DNA of 25,132 nt from an uncultured Oscillospiraceae bacterium (lineage in GTDB: Bacteria; Bacillota; Clostridia; Oscillospirales; Oscillospiraceae). The position numbers and the translations under genes are program-made. The stretch lies in assembly GCA_934636045.1 (NCBI GenBank), contig CAKTZP010000011.1, positions 1 to 25,132 on the forward strand, given 5' to 3'. Each line of letters starts with the position of its first letter. Position 1 is the first letter of the stretch. Positions 15,914 through 23,222 of the stretch are shown one piece after another. Under the pieces are notes generated by a model, which saw only the letters and a list, made by a program, of their open reading frames with translations, had not been told where the DNA came from and searched no databases.

Positions 15914-16999
15914 TTGAAACAGCAACTGCACCCCGAAGCAGCCGCGCAGCACTTTGCCATTCAGGGCAAGCTTACCGGCTGCCGCGAGTATGGCTCCGGT
16001 CATATCAACAGCACCTATCAAATCACGACGGATCAAGGCAATACTTATATTTTACAGCGCATCAACAAGTACGTCTTCACCGACCCCAAGGCGGTCATGG
16101 AGAATGTCGGCGCGGTGACGGAATATCTCCGCAGCCGCGTCAGCGACCCCAGCGAGACGCTGCAGTTCGTCCGCTCGGACACCGGAACCTACTATTATGT
16201 GGATGAGGCCGGCGAATACTGGCGCTGCTACGAGTTTGCCGACGGCATCTGCCTCGAGCAGCCGGAGAGCAACGACGATTTTTACGAAAGCGCCATTGCA
16301 TTCGGCCGTTTTCAGGAGCTTTTGAAGGATTTTCCGGCGGAGACGCTGCATGAAACCATCCCCATGTTCCATAATACCATCAATCGCTACCGCCTGTTTC
16401 AGGAAGCGCTGGCCAACGACCGCGCCGGGCGCGCGGGACTGGTCGCCGAGGAGATCGCCTTTATCATGGCGCGCCGGTCCGAGGCGGGCACGATCTGCGA
16501 CCTGCTGGAAAGCGGCGGACTGCCGCTGCGCGTCACGCATAACGACACCAAGCTCAACAACGTCCTGCTCGACCGCACAACGCGCAAGGCGCTGTGCGTC
16601 CTCGACTTAGACACGGTTATGCCCGGCTCGTCGCTGTATGACTACGGCGATTCCATCCGCTTCGGCGCGGCCACGGCGGTGGAGGATGAGCCGGAGCTCT
16701 CCAAAATGAGCATGGATCTCGAGCGCTTCCGCGTCTATACTGCGGGCTACCTGACCGCCTGCCCCGGCCTGACGGAGAAGGAGAAGGAGCTGCTGCCCCT
16801 CGGCGCGAAGATCATCACGCTGGAGCTTGCCGTCCGCTTCCTTACGGACTATCTCGACGGCGACCTCTATTTCAAGACCGACTACCCTGAGCACAACCTT
16901 GTCCGCGCCCGCGCGCAGCTCAAGCTCGTGGCCGACATGGAGCAAAAGTGGGACGACATGCAAAAAATCGTGGCCGACGAGGCTGCGAAGCGCGGATAG
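15914..16999 (+). CDS. N-acetylhexosamine 1-kinase-like phosphotransferase (NahK/APH fold)
   Basis: A 361-residue aminoglycoside-phosphotransferase-fold kinase. The ATP loop region is EYGSGHINSTYQIT (25-38), the catalytic loop is VTHNDTKLNN (207-216) with the likely catalytic Asp211, and the metal-binding motif is DLDTVMPGS (231-239). The HNDTKLNN and DLDTVMPGS combination is characteristic of NahK, which phosphorylates GlcNAc and GalNAc at O1 in the lacto-N-biose/galacto-N-biose pathway. Placement with nagA and a ROK gene supports an amino-sugar role, though the exact sugar is not proven. The start is TTG at 15914, chosen for the GAGAGGA site at 15898-15904. The next gene begins 9 nt after the stop. 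Confidence 0.8.
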   Translation: MKQQLHPEAAAQHFAIQGKLTGCREYGSGHINSTYQITTDQGNTYILQRINKYVFTDPKAVMENVGAVTEYLRSRVSDPSETLQFVRSDTGTYYYVDEAGEYWRCYEFADGICLEQPESNDDFYESAIAFGRFQELLKDFPAETLHETIPMFHNTINRYRLFQEALANDRAGRAGLVAEEIAFIMARRSEAGTICDLLESGGLPLRVTHNDTKLNNVLLDRTTRKALCVLDLDTVMPGSSLYDYGDSIRFGAATAVEDEPELSKMSMDLERFRVYTAGYLTACPGLTEKEKELLPLGAKIITLELAVRFLTDYLDGDLYFKTDYPEHNLVRARAQLKLVADMEQKWDDMQKIVADEAAKRG

Positions 17000-17008
17000 G
17001 AGACACGA

Positions 17009-18391
17009 ATGAAATATCTGGGCATCGAATATTCCGTTCAAAATCTGCCGGAGCTGGAGCCGGAATTCATCCCCTTCGGCGTATGGATTGACGCCTATGA
17101 AAAGGAGGCAAGCAAGCCCCTGACCATCGCCATCGAGCGCGACAAGGGCAAGGTCTCCGTCCACCACACGAAAATTCGCGGCACGGCGGACTCTGCCGAG
17201 GCGGACTATCGCTTTGTTGAGCGCTATGTGAAGTTCCTGCTCTGGTCGATCGGCGGCTTCCGCATCTATCTCTGCGGCGACAGCGCGCTGGCCAAGCGCC
17301 TGCAGGAGGCCTATACCCTACAGGGTGAGCGCCGCTTTGACGTCCAGTTTATGCAGGATGTCTACGAGGTGCCGTTCGAGGTTATCGACTGCGCGCCGGA
17401 GGACTGCCCGGCGCAGAACGAGGCGTCCGTCTCCATCGGCGGCCACATGGAGGGCTGCCGCATCGGCTTTGATGCGGGCGGCTCGGACCGCAAGGTCTCT
17501 GCTGTCATTGACGGCAAAACCGTTTACTCCGAGGAGGTTGTCTGGCACCCGAAGACGGAGGCCGACCCCCAGTATCACTTTGACGGCATCGTCGAGGCGT
17601 TCAAGACCGCCGCATCCAAAATGCCCCGCGTGGACGGCATCGGCGTGTCCTCCGCGGGCGTGTTCATCGGCAACAGCCCGATGGTCTCGTCCCTGTTCAT
17701 CAAGGTCCCGCGCGAAAAGCGCGAGCTCGTCAAGACCATCTACGACCGCGCCGCGCTGGAGCTCGGCGATGTGCCCATCGTCGTGGCCAACGACGGCGAC
17801 GTGACCGCGCTGGCCGGTGCGATGGGGCTGGAAACCGGCTCCGTCATGGGCATGGCCATGGGCACCAGCGAGGCGGTCGGCTATGTCGACGCCGACGGCA
17901 ACGTCCTCGGCTGGCTCAATGAGCTTGCCTTTGCCCCGGTCGACCTGAACGAGACCGCCATGGCCGACGAATGGTCGACGGACATCGGCGTTGGCTGCAA
18001 ATATTTTTCGCAGGACGCGGTCATCAAGCTCGCGCCCCGCGCCGGTATTGCGCTCGACGAGCAGCTGACCCCTGCGGAAAAGCTCCAAGCCGTGCAGACC
18101 CTCGCCGAAGCGGGCGACCCCCGCGCGGTTAAGGTCTTCGAATCCATCGGCGCGTACCTTGCGCACACGCTCAAGCTCTACACCCGTTTTTACGATGTGC
18201 ATCATCTGATCGTTCTCGGCCGCGTCATGTCCGGCGTCGGCGGATCGATCATTCTGGAAAGCTGCCTGCGCATCGTGCGGCAGGAGTACCCCGCGCTGGC
18301 CGAAAAGGTCTGCGTCATGCTTCCCGACGAAAAGACCCGCCGCGTCGGCCAGTCTGTCGCCGCTGCCAGCCTCCCCGAGGCGAAGCACTAA
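17009..18391 (+). CDS. ROK family sugar kinase-like protein with N-terminal extension
   Basis: A 460-residue cytosolic protein. From about residue 150 it has the ROK/actin-like ATPase fold: phosphate-1 motif GFDAGGSDRKV (153-163) and the VVANDGDVTALAG segment (258-270), where Asp262 matches the catalytic Asp of ROK kinases. Two things differ from ordinary ROK kinases. The first 145 or so residues form an additional domain I do not recognise, and the zinc-binding CxCGxxGCxE motif is absent, with GWLNELAFAP in the expected region. Within an operon with a NahK-like kinase and nagA, an amino-sugar kinase is plausible, but the divergent core leaves other sugars or a regulatory role open. ROK repressors have an HTH; none is evident here. 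ATG at 17009 is preceded by TAGGAGA. Confidence 0.75.
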   Translation: MKYLGIEYSVQNLPELEPEFIPFGVWIDAYEKEASKPLTIAIERDKGKVSVHHTKIRGTADSAEADYRFVERYVKFLLWSIGGFRIYLCGDSALAKRLQEAYTLQGERRFDVQFMQDVYEVPFEVIDCAPEDCPAQNEASVSIGGHMEGCRIGFDAGGSDRKVSAVIDGKTVYSEEVVWHPKTEADPQYHFDGIVEAFKTAASKMPRVDGIGVSSAGVFIGNSPMVSSLFIKVPREKRELVKTIYDRAALELGDVPIVVANDGDVTALAGAMGLETGSVMGMAMGTSEAVGYVDADGNVLGWLNELAFAPVDLNETAMADEWSTDIGVGCKYFSQDAVIKLAPRAGIALDEQLTPAEKLQAVQTLAEAGDPRAVKVFESIGAYLAHTLKLYTRFYDVHHLIVLGRVMSGVGGSIILESCLRIVRQEYPALAEKVCVMLPDEKTRRVGQSVAAASLPEAKH

Positions 18392-18408
18392 AATCTCAAA
18401 TAAAACCG

Positions 18409-18435
18409 ACAGCGCAGTTGCAAAAACTGCGCTGT
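18409..18435 (+). promoter_or_regulatory. Hairpin directly before the nagA ribosome site
   Basis: A perfect 11-bp stem (18409-18419 with 18425-18435) with a 5-nt loop ends 4 nt before GGAGG of nagA. It lacks a T-run. It could slow or partly end transcription, protect an mRNA 3' end, or limit read-through between the kinase genes and nagA. Confidence 0.5.
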
Positions 18436-18449
18436 TTCCGGAGGTAACT

Positions 18450-19583
18450 ATGAATTACAAAAACGCAATGCTGTATACCGAAAAATTCTGCTTTGAAAAG
18501 GGCGCGTTTTCCGTGGAAGACGGGAAATTCTGCAACGTTCTCGGTGCGGAGCGGGACGACGCGGTCGATCTCGGCGGGGCGTATGTCATCCCCGGCCTGA
18601 TCGACGTGCACACCCACGGCAACTCCGGCGCGGATTTTTCCGACGGGGAGCTTGCCGGAGTGGAAAAAATGGCGGCCTACCTTGCCGCCAACGGCGTGAC
18701 CTCCTTTGCGCCGGCCTCCATGACCCTGCCCTACGAAACGCTGCGCAAGGCCTTTGCCGCCGCCCGCGCGTTTGTGGACGCCAAAATGCCGAATGCAGCA
18801 ACGCTACGCGGCATCCAGATGGAGGGGCCTTTTTTCTCTGAGAAGAAAAAGGGCGCGCAGAACGGCGCATACCTGCGGCTGCCGGATTATGCCGCCTTTG
18901 ACGAGCTGAACCGCTCCTGCGGCAAGCTGGTGAAAATTGTCGACGTTGCTCCGGAGCTTGCGGGCGCGGAGGACTTCATCCGGCAGGCCAAGCGCGGCTG
19001 CACCGTCTCCATGGCGCACACCGACGCCGACTATGACGCCGCCGCGCGCGCCATCGCCGCGGGCGCGACGCACCTGACCCACCTTTATAACGCCATGCCC
19101 GCCCTGCACCACCGCAAGCCCGGCACGATCGCTGCCGCGGCCGAGGCCGAGCAGGTCTCTGCGGAGGTCATCTCTGACGGCGAGCATGTTCACCCGGCCA
19201 TGATCCGGCTGGCCTTCCGCCTGTTCGGCGCGGCGCGCATGGTGCTCATCTCCGACTCCCTGCGCTGCTGCGGCATGCCGGACGGCGAATATGAGCTCGG
19301 CGGCCAGCAGGTCTTCCTGAAGGGCGGCGTGGCGCGCCTGGCCGACGGCACGATCGCCGGCTCGGCGACGAACCTTTACGACTGCATGCTGCGCGCGATC
19401 TCCTTCGGCATCCCGCGCGAGGACGCGGTGCGCGCCGCGACGTATAACCCCGCCCGCCAAATCGGCGCGCTCGGCGAGGTCGGCTCCATCGCCGACGGAA
19501 AGGTTGCCGACTTCATCGTCTGCGATGCCGCGCTGCACCGCAAGCAGGTCTATCTTGCAGGAAACGCACTGACAAATTGCTGA
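18450..19583 (+). CDS. nagA: N-acetylglucosamine-6-phosphate deacetylase
   Basis: A 377-residue amidohydrolase that removes acetate from GlcNAc-6-phosphate to give glucosamine-6-phosphate, the committed step of GlcNAc use and of cell-wall sugar recycling. Motifs in order are DVHTHG (52-57, His54 and His56), EGPFF with metal ligand Glu125, SMAHTDAD with His190, HLYNAM with His211, and the ISDS segment with Asp269 as likely catalytic aspartate (TDAM in most relatives). The length is normal. GGAGGTAACT before the ATG is a strong ribosome site. The partner deaminase nagB is not in the window, so the product must be used by an enzyme encoded elsewhere. Confidence 0.94.
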   Translation: MNYKNAMLYTEKFCFEKGAFSVEDGKFCNVLGAERDDAVDLGGAYVIPGLIDVHTHGNSGADFSDGELAGVEKMAAYLAANGVTSFAPASMTLPYETLRKAFAAARAFVDAKMPNAATLRGIQMEGPFFSEKKKGAQNGAYLRLPDYAAFDELNRSCGKLVKIVDVAPELAGAEDFIRQAKRGCTVSMAHTDADYDAAARAIAAGATHLTHLYNAMPALHHRKPGTIAAAAEAEQVSAEVISDGEHVHPAMIRLAFRLFGAARMVLISDSLRCCGMPDGEYELGGQQVFLKGGVARLADGTIAGSATNLYDCMLRAISFGIPREDAVRAATYNPARQIGALGEVGSIADGKVADFIVCDAALHRKQVYLAGNALTNC

Positions 19584-19598
19584 AAGAAGGAATTTAAC

Positions 19599-20798
19599 GT
19601 GATTTACTCAAACTTCCGTGGCTTGCAGCTCTCCCGCCTGGGCTTCGGCACGATGCGTCTGCCGGAAAACCCGGACGGCAGCATCGACGAGGCCGCCACA
19701 AAGGAAATGGTCGACTATGCCCTCGCCCACGGCATCAATTACTTTGACACGGCGTATCCGTATCACGAGGGAATGTCGGAGGTCGTTATCGGCAAGCTCC
19801 TTGCGGCGTACCCGAGAGAAGCCTATTACCTCGCAACAAAATACCCCGGCCACCAGACCGCCGACCATTATGACCCGGCCGAAATTTTCGAGGAGCAGCT
19901 GAAAAAGTGCGGCGTGGAGTACTTCGATTTTTACCTGCTGCATAATGTCTGCGAAAGCTCTCTGCCGGTTTATGAGGATCCGCGCTGGGGCATTCTCGAT
20001 TATTTCCTAGAGCAAAAGCGCCTTGGCCGCATCCGGCATCTCGGCTTTTCGTCTCACGGCCAGCCGGAGATGCTGCGCCAGTTCCTTGACGCGCACGGAA
20101 AGGACATGGAGTTCTGCCAGATCCAGCTCAACTACCTTGACTGGTCGCTGCAAAAGGCCAAGGAAAAGTACGACCTGCTGACCGAGCGCGGCATTCCCAT
20201 CTGGGTCATGGAGCCGCTGCGCGGCGGACGGCTGGCGGCGCTTCCGGCGGCCGCGCAGGAGACGCTGCGCGCCCTCGACCCTGCCGCCACCGACTGCGAA
20301 TGGGCGTTCCGCTGGCTGCAAGGTCTGGATAACGTCGCCGTTGTCCTCAGCGGCATGTCCGCGCCGGAGCAGATGCGCCAGAATATCGCGACATTTGACA
20401 CGGAGCGCAAGCTCACGGAACAGGAAAACGCTGCGCTTTACGCCATCGCCGAGACCATGAAGGACTCCGTGCCCTGCACCGGCTGCCGCTATTGCTGCGA
20501 CGGCTGCCCGATGGGGCTGGATATCCCAATGCTGCTCAGTACTTATAATGAGATCCTTTTCCAGCCCACCGCCATGGTCAGCATGCGGCTGGAAATGCTG
20601 CCGGAGGACAAGCTGCCCTCGGCCTGCCTCGGCTGCGGCGCCTGCGCGCAGATCTGCCCGCAGAAGATCGACATCCCCACCGCCCTCGCCGACCTGAACG
20701 AGCGCTGGAGCAAAATGACCAAATGGTCCGAAATCTGCCGCGCCCGCGCCGAGGCTGCCGCGCGCAACAAGCAGAAGCAGCAGCCGCAAGCGGAATAA
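19599..20798 (+). CDS. Aldo/keto reductase with C-terminal [4Fe-4S] ferredoxin domain
   Basis: A 399-residue oxidoreductase in which an aldo/keto reductase barrel is joined to a ferredoxin-like domain, a type common in strict anaerobes. The catalytic tetrad is visible: Asp50 in NYFDTAYPYHEG, Tyr55, Lys81 in ATKYPG and His115 in FYLLHN. The C-terminus has CTGCRYCCDGCP starting at Cys293 and CLGCGACAQICP with its first Cys at 344, each followed by LDIP or IDIP. The substrate is not predictable; such proteins reduce aldehydes or sugars with possible ferredoxin input. The start is GTG at 19599 with AAGAAGG just before it. It lies 15 nt after nagA, so it is probably the last gene of the amino-sugar operon. 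Confidence 0.9.
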   Translation: MIYSNFRGLQLSRLGFGTMRLPENPDGSIDEAATKEMVDYALAHGINYFDTAYPYHEGMSEVVIGKLLAAYPREAYYLATKYPGHQTADHYDPAEIFEEQLKKCGVEYFDFYLLHNVCESSLPVYEDPRWGILDYFLEQKRLGRIRHLGFSSHGQPEMLRQFLDAHGKDMEFCQIQLNYLDWSLQKAKEKYDLLTERGIPIWVMEPLRGGRLAALPAAAQETLRALDPAATDCEWAFRWLQGLDNVAVVLSGMSAPEQMRQNIATFDTERKLTEQENAALYAIAETMKDSVPCTGCRYCCDGCPMGLDIPMLLSTYNEILFQPTAMVSMRLEMLPEDKLPSACLGCGACAQICPQKIDIPTALADLNERWSKMTKWSEICRARAEAAARNKQKQQPQAE

Positions 20799-20817
20799 GC
20801 TCTGCGCGACCAATGAG

Positions 20818-20847
20818 GCAGCGAGAGGGGCGAAGCCCTCTCGCTGC
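20818..20847. repeat. Perfect 12-bp hairpin, left flank of repeat element B
   Basis: GCAGCGAGAGGG (20818-20829) pairs with CCCTCTCGCTGC (20836-20847) around a 6-nt loop. The stem can be extended by three more pairs past a bulged G. No T-run follows on the plus strand; it might help end transcripts, but it is mainly notable for sitting exactly beside the repeat element. Confidence 0.6.
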
Positions 20848-20848
20848 T

Positions 20849-21023
20849 CAGACAGTCAAAAAAGTCCGAATTTGTCATTGCGAGGCCCTGAAAGGGCCGT
20901 GGCAATCTCGCAGAATTGTTTTGATTTTCAAATGATTTTCGGCGAATTCGAAACTGCCTGCATGAGATTGCCACGTCGCTTCGCTCCTCGCAATGACATG
21001 CGGGGTAGTTTTTTGACACGCTC
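20849..21023 (-). mobile_element. MITE-like repeat element, copy B (175 bp), inverted relative to copy A
   Basis: The reverse complement of this segment differs from 10896-11070 at only five positions and shares the same two boundaries. It has the same terminal (TGTCAAA) and subterminal (GTCATTGCGAGG, TGGCAATCTC) inverted repeats and no gene. It lies between the convergent aldo/keto reductase and PfkB genes. Together with the hairpins at 20818-20847 and 21025-21062 it fills most of the 318-nt gap. Confidence 0.87.
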
Positions 21024-21024
21024 A

Positions 21025-21062
21025 AGCCCCTGCCTTCATTCCAAGAAGGCAGGGGCTCTTTT
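21025..21062 (+). terminator. Terminator of the amino-sugar/aldo-keto reductase operon
   Basis: A perfect 13-bp GC-rich stem (21025-21037 with 21045-21057) with a 7-nt loop is followed by CTTTT. It is oriented to stop plus-strand transcripts before the convergent minus-strand operon. Confidence 0.8.
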
Positions 21063-21116
21063 CTGTTGCTGCGCGGCGTTGTGCGCTGCATGCGGCGCTC
21101 CGGATTTGCGGGGCGC

Positions 21117-22079
21117 TTATTCCGCGGTCGCGACGGCCTGCTCGATGACACAGGCGCCGGGAACGTCGTGCGGGCGGTCGCTGCGGATGGCAAAGCCCGC
21201 GCAGCAGCTGCCCAAGCGTACGGCCTCGGCGGCGCTGCGGCCGCCGGCATAGGCGGCGATAAAGCCCGCGTTGAAGGCGTCGCCGCCGCCGACGGAGTTG
21301 ACGACCTGCACCGGCGGGACGGGGATGACAGCGGAGGCGCCGTTTGCGAACAGATGAACCGGCCTTGCGCCGTCGCGGGCGACGACGATGCGCTTGCTTG
21401 TTGCGAGTGCGGCCGCCGCTTGGTGCAGATCGGAAATGCCCGTCAGCGGGGCGAATTCCTCTGCGCCCGAGCCGAAGAGCACCGTCGAGGCTTCGACGGC
21501 GCGCAGGATCCGTGCCCGCCGCGCTGCGTCGAGCCCATAGGTCTCACAGCGGAGATTCAAGTCAAAGGAGCATAGTACACCTGCGGCGGCGCAGCGCGCG
21601 AAAAAGTCGATCATCGCGTCGTTGGCAAAGCCGTTGGCGTGCAGCCAGCCGATTTTAGGAATCAGCGCATCCGGCAGATGCCGCGGCTCCAGCTGCGGCA
21701 GCCTTGCGTTCGGGCCGTCGAAGGAAAAGATGATGCGCTCGCCGTCCGCGTCCAGCACGGCCAGCATTAGGCTCGAGTGCTCCGGCTGGCGGAACAGATA
21801 ATCCGTGCGCACGCCGCAGCTTTGCAGATAGTGGCACAGATAGTCGCCGTATTCGTCGCTGCCGGTGCCGCCGAGGAAGTACGGCGCGGCGCCCAGCTTG
21901 CCCAGCACGGCCGCAGTATTGGCCACTGCGCCGCCGGGGCGGAGCTTGGGACTGCATTCGACGACCTTGCCCTGCTGCAGGGCGGCCTGCGCGTGCTTGG
22001 CTTGCCCATAAGGGATGATGACGTCCGGCACGATGTCGCCCATGCAGAAGATGGCCGTGCCTGCGCGCAGCCGCGTCAC
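21117..22079 (-). CDS. PfkB family carbohydrate kinase
   Basis: A 320-residue ribokinase-like enzyme that phosphorylates a sugar or sugar derivative with ATP. The N-terminal PfkB signature region is visible (MGDIVPDVIIPYG, then RPGGAVANTAAVLGKLGA). Near the C-terminus NSVGGGDAFNAGFIAAYAGG carries the GxGD anion hole with the catalytic aspartate. Substrate cannot be assigned: fructose, ribose, 2-keto-3-deoxygluconate and nucleoside kinases share this fold. The start is GTG at 22079, overlapping the stop of the upstream TrpF-like gene (GTGA), which indicates translational coupling; no good separate ribosome site is visible. A functional link to the TrpF-like protein is likely. Confidence 0.9.
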   Translation of the reverse strand: MTRLRAGTAIFCMGDIVPDVIIPYGQAKHAQAALQQGKVVECSPKLRPGGAVANTAAVLGKLGAAPYFLGGTGSDEYGDYLCHYLQSCGVRTDYLFRQPEHSSLMLAVLDADGERIIFSFDGPNARLPQLEPRHLPDALIPKIGWLHANGFANDAMIDFFARCAAAGVLCSFDLNLRCETYGLDAARRARILRAVEASTVLFGSGAEEFAPLTGISDLHQAAAALATSKRIVVARDGARPVHLFANGASAVIPVPPVQVVNSVGGGDAFNAGFIAAYAGGRSAAEAVRLGSCCAGFAIRSDRPHDVPGACVIEQAVATAE

Positions 22080-22753
22080 CGGGAAATGTCCATCGCCGCG
22101 CGGCGCGCATTTTCGACAAAGCGGCGCATCTTTTCCGGATCCTTGCGGACGACCTTGCCGTCCTTGAAAATGCTGGTCTTGGTCAGACTGTCCACGCCGA
22201 AGGGACGAACGTGGTAGATCGCTTCGGCCACGTTGTCCGGCCCGAGCCCGCCGGCCATGATGACCGGCACGTTGACCTCCTCGACGATGCGGCGGTCAAT
22301 TTCCCAGTCGTGGGAAAGACCGGATGCGCCGATGCCGTAGGCGCAGTGGGTGTCGGTCATCAAAAGGTCGGCAATGCCCTCGTAGCGCTTGGCCAGCGCA
22401 ACGGCTTCCGGGCCGGAGACGGCCACGCCCTGCAGCAGCTTGATGCCCGGCACGGCGGCTCTCAGCCGGGCGGCGAAATCCTTCGTGGCGAATACGACAT
22501 CGTCGCACAGGTGCAGCACATCCGGGCGCAGCTGCTTGGCCAGCTCGATGGTCTTGTCCTCATCGTGCACCATAATGATCGCCGAGCAGACGGCGCGGTG
22601 CCGGATTGCGGCAAACACGGCCTTGGCCTGCTCCAGCGAGATGCAGGCGGGGCAGAAGTCATCGCCGATCAGCAGACCGACATGGTCAACGCCCGCGGCG
22701 ACGCAGTCCAGCGCTTCCTCGGGAGTCTGAATGGAATATACAGAAGTGTACAT
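22076..22753 (-). CDS. TrpF (phosphoribosylanthranilate isomerase)-like TIM-barrel protein lacking the catalytic cysteine
   Basis: A 225-residue protein that follows the TrpF barrel from end to end: EEALDCVAAGVDHVGLLI at strand 1/2, DVLHLCDD at the VQLHG position, LLMTDTHCAYGIGASGLSHDW at the position of the catalytic-Asp loop, IMAGGLGPDNVAEAI for the phosphate-binding SGGLNPENV, and HVRPFGVDSLTKT. In true TrpF the first strand reads KICG, with Cys as general base; here it reads SVYS (residues 4-7), so the Cys is replaced by Tyr6. The Asp is kept. No other trp genes are near, and a PfkB kinase is translationally coupled. I infer an isomerase or aldolase on another phosphorylated sugar rather than tryptophan synthesis. 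ATG at 22753 has GAGGTA 7 nt upstream. Confidence 0.72.
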   Translation of the reverse strand: MYTSVYSIQTPEEALDCVAAGVDHVGLLIGDDFCPACISLEQAKAVFAAIRHRAVCSAIIMVHDEDKTIELAKQLRPDVLHLCDDVVFATKDFAARLRAAVPGIKLLQGVAVSGPEAVALAKRYEGIADLLMTDTHCAYGIGASGLSHDWEIDRRIVEEVNVPVIMAGGLGPDNVAEAIYHVRPFGVDSLTKTSIFKDGKVVRKDPEKMRRFVENARRAAMDISR

Positions 22754-22894
22754 GTTTCTTTACCTCGCAATTTTAATACGGACTTGCCGTCTGAATACAA
22801 GCGGGAGAAGAAGAGTGCGGAAAATACGATAAACGCTGCGCAGCAGGAGCTTGCTTACCGCACGGCACACCGCGCGGGGGATAGGTTACATAGC

Positions 22895-22930
22895 TATACT
22901 CAGTATACTGCGTTTTCCTGCAGATGTCAA
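22895..22930 (-). promoter_or_regulatory. Promoter and palindromic operator candidate of the TrpF-like/PfkB operon
   Basis: On the minus strand a perfect -35 TTGACA (22930-22925), a 17-bp spacer and -10 TATACT (22907-22902). A 13-bp palindrome TATACT-N-AGTATA (22895-22907) covers the -10 box and the start region, the usual place for a repressor site. The leader to the ATG is about 140 nt and shows no structure I can name. Confidence 0.82.
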
Positions 22931-23106
22931 GCGCGGAGGAGGGGAGAGGCGCGCGTGCTCGGACGCCACATGGTACAGCGGAAAAACTTGCAGGAAAACT
23001 TGCACAAAATTGAGGGCGCAAAATGACAATTTCTTTTTTGTTACGCCAAGAAGTTTTTAATATCAAAAATACTTGCTTGTTTTTTCGATTTTTTCGCCGA
23101 AATTAT

Positions 23107-23135
23107 TTGCAAAATTCTGCAAGATATGCTATACT
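23107..23135 (+). promoter_or_regulatory. Promoter of ppdK (extended -10)
   Basis: A -35 TTGCAA (23107-23112), a 17-bp spacer and -10 TATACT (23130-23135) preceded by TGC. The region 22931-23106 between the two divergent promoters is AT-rich toward ppdK and holds no gene. Confidence 0.82.
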
Positions 23136-23173
23136 CTTTGGGCAGTAAAAAATTCAAACCGAAAAAAACGCTG

Positions 23174-23196
23174 GGAACGGAAGTGAATGCCGTTCC
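23174..23196 (+). promoter_or_regulatory. Small leader hairpin before ppdK
   Basis: GGAACGG (23174-23180) pairs with CCGTTCC (23190-23196) around a 9-nt loop, 10 nt before the AAAGGGG ribosome site. No T-run, so more likely an mRNA-stabilising or minor regulatory structure than a terminator. Confidence 0.4.
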
Positions 23197-23222
23197 GCAA
23201 TTTTGAAAGGGGTAAAAAAACG

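Noticed and set aside
20872..21252. Small plus-strand frame starting MSLRGPERAVAIS in repeat element B (and its equivalent in copy A)
   Set aside because: The peptide comes from the 175-bp repeat and changes at its border into flanking sequence. It is a known kind of repeat-derived annotation artefact.
22076..22753. Annotation as genuine phosphoribosylanthranilate isomerase trpF
   Set aside because: The catalytic Cys of the KICG motif is absent and the operon context is a sugar kinase, not tryptophan synthesis.
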